Assembly: GCA_039679385.1 (NCBI GenBank)
Contig: JBDKVB010000016.1
Coordinates: 1 to 64,000, forward strand
Source: Armatimonadia bacterium
GTDB taxonomy: Bacteria; Armatimonadota; Zipacnadia; Zipacnadales; JABUFB01
DNA: 64,000 nt
Direction: 5' to 3'
The position numbers and the translations under genes were made by a program. This document shows positions 35,641 to 43,013 of this stretch, in pieces. A model generated the notes under the pieces. The model did not search any database. It was not told the origin of the DNA and worked only from the letters and a program-made list of their open reading frames with translations. The first letter of the stretch is position 1, and each line of letters starts with the position of its first letter.

Positions 35641-36432
35641 TCACCGGTCCTGCTGGTTGCTGTTGCGGCGCACGGCGTCGTAGTCAAGGCCAGCAGACTC
35701 GACGGCGTCGCGCCAAGTTCCGTACATCGATGGTTTGCGGGCTGCTGCGACGAGACTCCCCCATCCGTGGGTGCGCAGCCAAGAGACCGTGAGGCGTCCT
35801 CCCTGGGCGTGGATCTGCTTGATGGCACTGAGCACAGACTCGCGCGTCCAGTGGTGCCGCACGCGCTCCTTGTACTCAAGCCCCGCTGACCTGACAGCAG
35901 CGGCCCAGGAGCCGAAGTAGCGCGGACTGATCGCGGCGGCAAACAGGTCTGGTTGAGTGGCCCGCACACTCGTGGGGCTGAGGCCCCCCGGAGCCGTTCG
36001 AAGCTCACGCAGGGCGGCAAGGATGGCCTCACGAGACCAATGGCGCCTGTGTTCGTGCTCAGCAGGCTCCAGCCCTGCAGCGGCGAGGGCGGCACTCCAA
36101 CTTCCGAGGTCTGGATGACGGAGTGCAGCCTGCACCAAGGGCGGGCTGAGACGTCTGGCCGCCGAGAAGGACAGGCGATGCCCTTCCCGAGCGAGGCGAC
36201 GGATGTCAAGAAGGATACGCTCACGCGACCATTTGGAGCGGTTATTCGGCGGCGCATCTACCTCGGCCGCCCGCAGAGCGCTACGCCAGTCGCCGAAGAG
36301 CTTGTAGGCGGTAGTGACCATCCCGCCGAGGCCCAGATCGCGCAGTCGCCGAACTGAGAGCCTCTCTCCGCGGGCGTGCAGTCTGCGGATCTCGAGGAGT
36401 ATGCGTTCGGATGTCCATTTCTGACGCTGCAT
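35641..36432 (-). CDS. protein made only of four homing-endonuclease-associated (HNR) repeats
   Basis: 263 residues consisting of four copies of a 50-55-residue unit: residues 6-56, 68-120, 132-184 and 195-248. Each unit opens with W-[ST]-x-E-x-[IV]-L, has a helix rich in Arg/Leu, a central L-S/T region, and closes with a G-[ST]-W-x-x-A-[LV]-x-[AS]-[AS]-G motif. This is the pattern of the HNH-associated repeat (PF18780), a helix-turn-helix-like DNA-binding unit normally attached to homing endonucleases. No HNH, GIY-YIG or LAGLIDADG segment is present. A sequence-specific DNA-binding role is inferred. The ATG at 36432 has no clear ribosome binding site. Its promoter and a terminator-like leader hairpin lie upstream. 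Confidence 0.75.
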   Translation of the reverse strand: MQRQKWTSERILLEIRRLHARGERLSVRRLRDLGLGGMVTTAYKLFGDWRSALRAAEVDAPPNNRSKWSRERILLDIRRLAREGHRLSFSAARRLSPPLVQAALRHPDLGSWSAALAAAGLEPAEHEHRRHWSREAILAALRELRTAPGGLSPTSVRATQPDLFAAAISPRYFGSWAAAVRSAGLEYKERVRHHWTRESVLSAIKQIHAQGGRLTVSWLRTHGWGSLVAAARKPSMYGTWRDAVESAGLDYDAVRRNSNQQDR

Positions 36433-36495
36433 GGTGGCAAGGCATCGGGCGCAACCCTCTTCCGGGCCCGACCGACGGCCCTCCCTAGTGGCACG

Positions 36496-36519
36496 AAAAC
36501 CTGCCGGTGCTCCGGCAGG
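36496..36519 (-). terminator. terminator-like hairpin in the leader of the HNR-repeat gene
   Basis: On the minus strand CCTGCCGG-AGCA-CCGGCAGG is followed directly by TTTTCG, the same tail as the terminator at 1920. It lies between the promoter at 36561-36589 and the start codon at 36432, so it would stop most transcripts before the gene. It could be an attenuator, or a terminator for transcripts arriving from the right. Confidence 0.65.
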
Positions 36520-36560
36520 CTTGGGTTGCTGCCCGTGTTGAGCTTGTGTGAATGGTTCGA

Positions 36561-36589
36561 GTGTAACACAGGCAGACAGGGCAAGTCAA
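36561..36589 (-). promoter_or_regulatory. promoter of the HNR-repeat gene
   Basis: On the minus strand TTGACT (36589-36584) and TTACAC (36566-36561) are 17 bases apart, +1 near 36554. This gives a leader of about 120 bases containing the terminator-like hairpin. Confidence 0.55.
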
Positions 36590-36681
36590 CTTGGCGACCG
36601 CCTGGGAAACCGCGTCAGGGGGCCAATCAGGCGCCACAAGGCGTCGGTCGGAGGGAACGGGTGAACTGGGAGGGGAAAGCA

Positions 36682-36712
36682 TTCGGCCACCGGGCGCGAT
36701 CCGGTGGCCGAA
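36682..36712 (-). terminator. terminator downstream of the winged-helix regulator gene
   Basis: A perfect 12-bp stem, TTCGGCCACCGG / CCGGTGGCCGAA, with a 7-base loop. On the minus strand it is followed by TGCTTTCC, a weak T-run. It lies 115 bases after the regulator stop. A second small dyad (GACAAG-TCGC-CTTGTC, 36728-36743) lies between them. Confidence 0.55.
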
Positions 36713-36827
36713 GAGGGCCTAGGAAGGGACAAGTCGCCTTGTCGCAGATCCAATCGACACTACTATTGTACGGCAGCGGCACGTGGAACTTGATCAGATT
36801 ATGCGCATGGGCGGGTCAAGTTTTGGT

Positions 36828-37196
36828 CTAGTCTCCGCCGCCGATGTTCTCCGCTCTAGACGGTGCAGAGGCAGAGGTACTCGAAGGCTTGGCAACTCCC
36901 TGCCGGATACCGTCGAGCTTGCTCCAGTAACCCAGGAGGGCGGCACGTCCGGCCTCCGTGATCGAGTAGGAGGTGTTGGGCGTGGCACCGATAAAGCGCT
37001 TCACTACGACGACGTACCCTGCCTCCGCGAGCTTGGCCATGTGGGAGGAGAGGTTTCCTCGGCTGAGGCCCAAGGCAGCTAGCAGGTAGTTGAAGTCGAC
37101 CTCGTCCACACCACTAAGCATGGATAGGATTGCCAGGCGTGCCGGCTCATGAACCAGTCGATCAAGGGTCGGCACGCCAGCACTGATGGCTGTCAT
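36828..37196 (-). CDS. winged-helix transcriptional regulator (HTH_34/ArsR-like)
   Basis: 122 residues. A single winged helix: LVHEPARLAILSMLSGVDE, then the recognition region LLAALGLSRGNLSSHMAKL, and a beta-wing EAGYVVVVKRFIGATPNT. The C-terminal tail is Ser/Ala-rich. The ATG at 37196 overlaps the stop of the upstream membrane protein gene by 4 bases, so the two are coupled. In many bacteria such regulators control the membrane or ABC proteins encoded beside them. Here autoregulation of the pair is an inference. Confidence 0.88.
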   Translation of the reverse strand: MTAISAGVPTLDRLVHEPARLAILSMLSGVDEVDFNYLLAALGLSRGNLSSHMAKLAEAGYVVVVKRFIGATPNTSYSITEAGRAALLGYWSKLDGIRQGVAKPSSTSASAPSRAENIGGGD

Positions 37197-37894
37197 CGCT
37201 CGCCGGCCTCCCTGGCGTGACGCCGCATCTCGACCAGCAGCCAGCGGTTGTAGGCATGAAGGGCAACCGCAGCAACAAGCCAGGCGACAAGCAGCCATAC
37301 GGAGATTGTCACCGCCGCGCTTTGAGCGTAGAAGGCGGAGGCGATCTCGGGCGCAACCGGCAGCGCTCCCCCCTGAAAGACGAGCTGAGGTGCAGCGGCG
37401 AGGATGCCGCCGAGGAGTACGGTAGTCGAGCCGATGATCTCTGTACCAGGCTCGCGAAGGCTGTACCTACCGACGATGTAAAGGTATAGTCCAAAGACCG
37501 TCAGGCCGATCACAGAGGCCTGCCAGGAGTCGACGTGGCCCGTGGCGGCCATGATGATTGGCAGCAGGATGCATGCGGGTCCGACCACTCGAGCCCAAAG
37601 CGGGGTCCGACGTGGCGTGGCGCAGGCGTTGCCGACCTGCTCGTAATAGACCTTCTCGACGGCACCGGGCGCCATCCTGAGCGCCAACCAGACGCAGAAG
37701 AGGAAGAAGGCACCGCCCAGAACGTACATCCCGGCGGTCTCAACCGGCGGCACGAGACCAGCGACGCGCAGCACAAAGAGCAGGGGGATGATGCCGATCG
37801 TGAACAGGATTCCCTGGGTGATCAGCGTCAGGCCCTTGGAGCGCGCGTAGAGGCGAGTGCACCCGGCCAGTATCTGGAGGCGGCTTCGGTCCAT
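37193..37894 (-). CDS. polytopic membrane protein of unknown function
   Basis: 233 residues with about six hydrophobic helices; clear ones are ILFTIGIIPLLFVLRVAGLV, AGMYVLGGAFFLFCVWLALR and SVWLLVAWLVAAVALHAYN. No enzyme or transporter motif is recognised. The ATG at 37894 is preferred because the promoter start lies near 37943, which leaves almost no leader for the in-frame upstream ATG at 37933. It is co-transcribed with the regulator gene, and their ends overlap by 4 bases. Confidence 0.75.
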   Translation of the reverse strand: MDRSRLQILAGCTRLYARSKGLTLITQGILFTIGIIPLLFVLRVAGLVPPVETAGMYVLGGAFFLFCVWLALRMAPGAVEKVYYEQVGNACATPRRTPLWARVVGPACILLPIIMAATGHVDSWQASVIGLTVFGLYLYIVGRYSLREPGTEIIGSTTVLLGGILAAAPQLVFQGGALPVAPEIASAFYAQSAAVTISVWLLVAWLVAAVALHAYNRWLLVEMRRHAREAGER

Positions 37895-37949
37895 AGCTCG
37901 ACGCCCGTCGGTCGGCAGATTGGTTTGCCCCACAAACTGATTTGCAGGC

Positions 37950-37977
37950 AGTATAGCTCTCGGTCAGCGGAAGTCAA
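37950..37977 (-). promoter_or_regulatory. promoter of the membrane protein-regulator pair
   Basis: On the minus strand TTGACT (37977-37972) and TATACT (37955-37950) are 16 bases apart. This places +1 near 37943. Confidence 0.6.
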
Positions 37978-38049
37978 GGGGTCTGCGCGTTTTTGTGTCG
38001 TGTGGCTGCAAGGCGCGGAGATGGAGCGGAGCGAGTGGAAGACATGGAA

Positions 38050-38082
38050 ACCGGGAGGCCTGTTGCGGAAGGGCCTCCCGGT
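38050..38082 (-). terminator. terminator downstream of the Ig-like lipoprotein gene
   Basis: A perfect 11-bp stem, ACCGGGAGGCC / GGCCTCCCGGT, with an 11-base loop, about 70 bases after the lipoprotein stop. On the minus strand it continues TTTCCATG, a short T-run, so termination may be partial. Confidence 0.5.
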
Positions 38083-38152
38083 GGAGTACGAACTGAAGTG
38101 GGCCATACATGCAAGGCAAGGCCCGGTTGCTGGGTTGTTCAGGCGTTGTGCC

Positions 38153-39214
38153 CTAGCCCGGCGGTGGCGGCACATCAACGCCGGCTACGTAGAAGTCGTA
38201 GAAGGCTGAGTAGGAGACTTGCCCGTTGAGGTCCCGGGCAACGACGCGGACGCTGTACAGCTCAGGAGCCTGGGTACCGTCCGAACCGATGGAGTGAGAG
38301 TTTGGCGGGACGGCGTAGTTGAGGGACCAGGTGCCGTCGTAGATTGTGCCGGCCGTGGGAGCGCCCGGCGCCAACTCGGTCACGCCGCCGGTGGGACCGT
38401 AGACTTCGAACCGGAGACCCTTAGGCGAGCCGGAGGTGGAGGTGTTGATGCCATCGGCATCGGAGATCGCAGCGGTAAGGGTGAGCTGGCCTCCGGAGGC
38501 GCTGATCGGGAGCTCTTTGCTGGCAGAGAGCAGCACGGAGGTGATCTGCGGCGGCAACGGGCCAGTGACGTTGACGGAAGTGGCGCTGTACAGGCCACCG
38601 ATGGAAGCGGAAACGTTAGCAGTTCCGGCCGCGAGGCCCTGGAAGACACCAGCGGCGCTTATCTGGCCGATGTCACCGGTGGCGGGGTTCTCGACGACCC
38701 AGGTGGGCTGGAGGTCGACCTTGTCGGCACCGACGTAGATGGAAGCGCGGAACTGCAGGGTTCCACCGACCTGAGCGCTGGGGCTCTGAGGATCAAGCGC
38801 AAGCGATGTGGGTGTGCCAAGGGCGGTAGGGATCATCGCGAGGCTGACGGCGGTGGTGCGATGTGCCAGGGTCTTGATGCGGACGGAGGTGTTGCGGTAG
38901 TCGCCGGACTCAGGGCTTTCAGCGGTGAGTACGACGGAGCCGCCGGGCAGCCCGGTAAGTGTGAAGGCCCCGTTGGCATCCGCGGTGGCGGACTGGCCGG
39001 TGACGGGTTCGCTGACGACGGCACCGGGAATGCCGACGGAGACGTCATCGGCCTCGACGACCTTGCCCTGGATCGTGGCATTGTCGGGGCTGGGGTGCGG
39101 TCCCACGTTGGGTGCGGCGCCGTCGCCGCCTCCACAGCCGGAGAGCAGCGATGCAGTGAGGATGAGACCAGCGACCAGCGCGAGCGGTGCGGAAGCAGTG
39201 GCGAGCCGTGACAT
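38153..39214 (-). CDS. secreted lipoprotein with carboxypeptidase-regulatory-like and Ig-like domains
   Basis: 353 residues. The signal peptide ends in a lipobox LLSGCGGG (Cys about 27). Residues of about 45-125 look like a CarboxypepD-regulatory fold: ATIQGKVVEADDVSVGIPGA, TADANGAFTLTGLPGG and a closing strand. Residues 135-215 resemble a bacterial Ig-like (Big) domain: QVGGTLQFRASIYVG and GTANVSASIGGLYSATSVNV. The last 130 residues are beta-rich (LTAAISDADGINTST; YSVRVVARDLNGQVSYSAFY). No catalytic motif is seen. It is probably a surface adhesin or structural protein. It is followed by a terminator-like hairpin. Confidence 0.75.
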   Translation of the reverse strand: MSRLATASAPLALVAGLILTASLLSGCGGGDGAAPNVGPHPSPDNATIQGKVVEADDVSVGIPGAVVSEPVTGQSATADANGAFTLTGLPGGSVVLTAESPESGDYRNTSVRIKTLAHRTTAVSLAMIPTALGTPTSLALDPQSPSAQVGGTLQFRASIYVGADKVDLQPTWVVENPATGDIGQISAAGVFQGLAAGTANVSASIGGLYSATSVNVTGPLPPQITSVLLSASKELPISASGGQLTLTAAISDADGINTSTSGSPKGLRFEVYGPTGGVTELAPGAPTAGTIYDGTWSLNYAVPPNSHSIGSDGTQAPELYSVRVVARDLNGQVSYSAFYDFYVAGVDVPPPPG

Positions 39215-39336
39215 GTAGCAGAGCCCCCTGGCCGGAGGGAGAGACCAGGCCCCTCAGGTGGTTGGTGTGGACGCAGCCGTCGTGCCGGTACCCGTCAGCC
39301 GACAAGGAGCGACCGGCGGGACCGACGGTATGTATT

Positions 39337-42300
39337 TTAGCGGGCAACCCGCACAAGACGCAAGGCCGACGCCATAGTTCCATCGTCAGCACAGGCAGAA
39401 ACTCGAACCAGATACTGTCCGGAGGGCACCTGAGTGCCCGTGGCACTGCGGCCGTCCCAGGCGACGGAGTTGACTCCGGCGGTATGCAGACGGGCGGATT
39501 CGATCGCGCGCACAGGGCGACCGGCGATGTTCATCACGGAGACCTCGCACTGGGCATCGCGCGACAGGGTGAAGACAATCTGGGCACCGGAACCAGTCTG
39601 GGACACCGACATGGCGGTCACCTGAAGACCTGCGGAGGAGCGCAGAGAGGCTTCAAGGGTGAAGACCCTCTCCCCTGCCGTCTGTCCGGTATCGAAGGTG
39701 TACTGGGTCTGGTGCCTCATGCTGGTGCGGACGCCGGTGGAGAGGTCCGTCAGGTACAGATTGTAATCGGAAGGCACCTTGCTCAGGTCGGGCCAAGTCA
39801 GCGCGACCTTGCCCTGTGGGCTATCCCACGCCAGCCGTGCCTGCCACTTCATTGAACTCGCAGCGTGCGAGAGGAAGGAGGTGGCGTAGCCGGCGGAGGA
39901 GGCTGACGCCGTGCCGACGGTCGCGAAGGACAGGTCGAGGCCACCACTGAGTCGCGGCGGCGACTGGATGCCGTTCGCGGTCGAGCAAACGCCGAAGTAG
40001 TTGGCAGCATCGACCGCCGTGGTGCTGCGGGCGATGAGCTGGACGGGCCACTCCTTGGAGGCCACCGCGGAGGTGGTGACTCGCGAGCTCGAGGAGACCG
40101 CGCTTGTGCCGGAGGGACGAGAGATGGTGAGCGTGCAGGCCTTGTCAGCATAGACCCAGAAGCCGCGCCACGGGGCTACCAGGGTGGTGGCGCCAAACAG
40201 CGGGTGAACCAACTCGTAGTCGCCCGTGGAGGTGTTGTAGGTCCACGAGTAGCTGCGCATGATACCCGCGGCGTCGGCACTTGTGAGGTCCATGGTGGTG
40301 GTGCCATAGGTGACAGTTGAGGCGCTGAAGTCGACCGGAGCAAAGAAGGGATTGCCGAGCTGCTGCCATCCGGGCTGGACGGCGATGTCGAAGTTGCCCG
40401 CAGGCGCCGTGGTTCCGGAAGGAGTGACCGTACTGGGAGCGGGCAGCTTGATCCAGAAGCCTCGCCCGAGTCCCAGCTTGAGGAAGTCGCTAAGTGGCTC
40501 ACCGGAGTAGACGGCATAGGTGTCCGAGGTGGGCTGATAGCGGGCGTACTTGAGCGCGCTTGTACTCAGGTTGAAGAGCGTCGCCGGATGGGCATCCAGG
40601 GGAAGGGCAGGGGCGCCGAGCATCTGGAGACCGGCCGGGAAGCTGACAGCGCCGTTCGCATAGCTCTGGACCGGGCCGGCCGCGACGACGTCCTTGCGCT
40701 CGTTGCCGAGCGTATCGATGCCGGTGATGGCGTAGTAGTAGTCAGCACCGTTGACGGTGGTCGAGTCGGTGTAGGTGCGCGCCGAAGGGTCGCTCAGTGT
40801 GACCAGGGGAGTGCGTCCCGATGCCGAGGAGAAGGATCGGGTGTCACGGTAGATGCGGAAGCGGGCCAAGTCGGAGGGTGCGACGTAGCCCGACCAGTCG
40901 AGCAGGATGACGCCGCCAGAGTCAGCCGGACGATCCTGGACGGTCAGTGTCTCCACACGTGTTGGTGCGTTGTCGTCATAGGAGTGGATCGGCCCAACGG
41001 TGCTGGACTCGACGCGATGGACTCCATCGGAGGCGGCCACACGGTAGTAGTAGTCGACGCCGTCGGTGGTCGTGTTGTCGACGTACTCGACCGTACCCTT
41101 GGCGCGGGTAGCGAGGTCGGTCCAGGTGGAGGTGGCAGACCCCTGCGCGCGGCTCACGATGTAGGAGGTGACAGTGTTGCCACCGGAGCCGTCATCGGCC
41201 GACTTGGTCCAGGTCAGCGTAATGCTGCCCCCCTGGTCGCCGGTCGTGTCTGCTGCGGCGAGGTTGGTGGGAGCACCCGGCGGAAGGGCTGCGCCCATGG
41301 CCCTGGCAGCGTTGATGCGACCGGCACCCAGCTTGCCGGCGTAGCCCGCATTCGAGGAGTCGATGTTGTCGCAGGAGGCGCGGAGGATGCGCAAGATGTC
41401 GGCGCCGGTGCGGGTCGGGTCCTGGGCTTTGAGCAAGGCGGCGAGCCCAGAGACCAGAGGCGCCGAGAACGAGGTGCCGCTGTTGTTCGTGAAGTAGCTC
41501 GTGAACCCGGAGACGGAGGGGTAGTAGACCCCGTCGCCGTGCAGGTTGACCCCAGGAGCGACGAGGTCAACGAAGTTGCGGTTGGTGGAGGCGTCGTAGT
41601 TGCTCCAGGAGGCCTTGCGGTCCTGAGAGTCAACGGAACCGACGCCGATGTTCATGTTGTCCGTCAGTGGGCCATTGCCGTTGTTGCACGCGGGCGAAGA
41701 CCAAGTGGACTGGCTGTCGGTGAACTGCTGGTTGTCATTGCCTGCGGCCGAGACGGTGATGCCGCCCAGATTCCAGAGCTCGACAATGGGCCCCGTGAAG
41801 CTGGCCTCATAGCCCGCGCCGATGCTGAGGTTGAGGATGAAAGCGCCGTTGTCGACGGCATAGTACATGGCTTCGACGACGGTGGAGACGGCGGTCGTGC
41901 CATCATCGGGGAAGACCTTGAGCGGCATGACCGTGGCTTGCCAGGCAACACCGACACAGCCCCAGCCATTGGCAGCCGCAGCGGCCAGGCTGGCGCCGAG
42001 AGTGCCGTGGTTCACCTGCTCATCGGGCTCGCCGTCGTGGTTCTCATCGCGGCCGTTGGGTATGGCCTGGACGTTGTTGTTGTTGTCGTAGAAGTTCCAA
42101 CCGTGGACATCGTCGATGTAGCCGTTGTCGTCGTCGTCGATGCCGTTGTTGGGGATCTCGTCGGAGTTGGTCCAGATTCTGTCGACGAGGTCGGGATGAT
42201 CCAGGTCGATGCCGGAGTCGACGAAGGCGATCACAACGCTGCTGCTACCGGTGCCGATATCCCAGGCGGCCGGGGCCTTGATCTGCGGCAGATGCGTCTG

Positions 42301-42750
42301 GCTGGCATACTCGGGATCGGTTGGCGTGGCGGCGAGGTAGACGGCACGGTCTGGCTCAGCGAAGGCGACGTCCGGCAGGTTCTGGTACCGGGCGGCGGCA
42401 GTGAGGATGTCCGAACCGGCAGGGAGGTCTACGACCAGAAGGCGGCCGCGACCGAGCTGGCGGTTGACGGTGCCGCCCAGGGCGCGGACGCTGCTCGTTG
42501 CGACTGCAGCGGAGCGGACCCCAGGCTTGATACCGACGAGGAGGCGGTCAGCGACGGCAAGGTCAGGGACCCAGCGACTGGCCGTTCTGACCATGTGGCC
42601 GGCACCGCCGAGCTGAACGAAGCTCGTGTCGCCGGGAACGGCCAAGGCTGCCGCCGGCAGAAGGGTTGCCATGAGGAAAAGGATGGAGAGCGGGACTCGC
42701 GAGGCCTTCGGGGAGACTCTCCCAAGAAGGTGGGCTGGCATGTTAGGCAT
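39337..42750 (-). CDS. secreted subtilase (S8) with FN3 repeats and FlgD-like C-terminal domain
   Basis: 1137 residues. The signal peptide is LSILFLMATLLPAAALA (residues 21-37). A prodomain-like region (65-140) precedes the catalytic domain, with Asp178 in IAFVDSGID, His248 in VNHGTLGAS and Ser427 in SGTSFSAP. An Asp/Asn-rich insert NGIDDDDNGYIDD is likely to bind calcium. Two FN3 domains follow (about 470-570 and 575-680), then beta-rich modules. The end is a FlgD-type Ig domain with WDGRSATGTQVPSGQYLVRV, often linked to sorting or anchoring. The ATG at 42750 has AGGAG 8 bases upstream. The same tail occurs on the adjacent M6 protease. Confidence 0.93.
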   Translation of the reverse strand: MPNMPAHLLGRVSPKASRVPLSILFLMATLLPAAALAVPGDTSFVQLGGAGHMVRTASRWVPDLAVADRLLVGIKPGVRSAAVATSSVRALGGTVNRQLGRGRLLVVDLPAGSDILTAAARYQNLPDVAFAEPDRAVYLAATPTDPEYASQTHLPQIKAPAAWDIGTGSSSVVIAFVDSGIDLDHPDLVDRIWTNSDEIPNNGIDDDDNGYIDDVHGWNFYDNNNNVQAIPNGRDENHDGEPDEQVNHGTLGASLAAAAANGWGCVGVAWQATVMPLKVFPDDGTTAVSTVVEAMYYAVDNGAFILNLSIGAGYEASFTGPIVELWNLGGITVSAAGNDNQQFTDSQSTWSSPACNNGNGPLTDNMNIGVGSVDSQDRKASWSNYDASTNRNFVDLVAPGVNLHGDGVYYPSVSGFTSYFTNNSGTSFSAPLVSGLAALLKAQDPTRTGADILRILRASCDNIDSSNAGYAGKLGAGRINAARAMGAALPPGAPTNLAAADTTGDQGGSITLTWTKSADDGSGGNTVTSYIVSRAQGSATSTWTDLATRAKGTVEYVDNTTTDGVDYYYRVAASDGVHRVESSTVGPIHSYDDNAPTRVETLTVQDRPADSGGVILLDWSGYVAPSDLARFRIYRDTRSFSSASGRTPLVTLSDPSARTYTDSTTVNGADYYYAITGIDTLGNERKDVVAAGPVQSYANGAVSFPAGLQMLGAPALPLDAHPATLFNLSTSALKYARYQPTSDTYAVYSGEPLSDFLKLGLGRGFWIKLPAPSTVTPSGTTAPAGNFDIAVQPGWQQLGNPFFAPVDFSASTVTYGTTTMDLTSADAAGIMRSYSWTYNTSTGDYELVHPLFGATTLVAPWRGFWVYADKACTLTISRPSGTSAVSSSSRVTTSAVASKEWPVQLIARSTTAVDAANYFGVCSTANGIQSPPRLSGGLDLSFATVGTASASSAGYATSFLSHAASSMKWQARLAWDSPQGKVALTWPDLSKVPSDYNLYLTDLSTGVRTSMRHQTQYTFDTGQTAGERVFTLEASLRSSAGLQVTAMSVSQTGSGAQIVFTLSRDAQCEVSVMNIAGRPVRAIESARLHTAGVNSVAWDGRSATGTQVPSGQYLVRVSACADDGTMASALRLVRVAR

Positions 42751-43013
42751 TGGGCTCCTCTTGGTGGGTCCGCGACGCCAGGGGTGTCGGGACGACACAG
42801 GCAGACAGAGAATGGCGCTGGATCGCGCGAAGGTGGCGTGCGCGCCCAGGGCCCCTGGCATCGCGTGGACCCCACAGAGGACGCTGATCCTGTGAGGGGT
42901 CTACGCGACATTACCCGAGGCTGATGCCCGGGCGGAAATCCACGCGCACCTGGACCAGCGGGTGCTTAGGGAGATGACCTCCGCCGGGCGCGAAAAGTTC
43001 CCGCCGTCGGAGG

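Noticed and set aside
40588-42924. 778-residue open frame on the plus strand
   Set aside because: It is antisense to the subtilase gene, whose catalytic triad and signal peptide are clear. Long antisense frames are expected in such GC-rich coding sequence.
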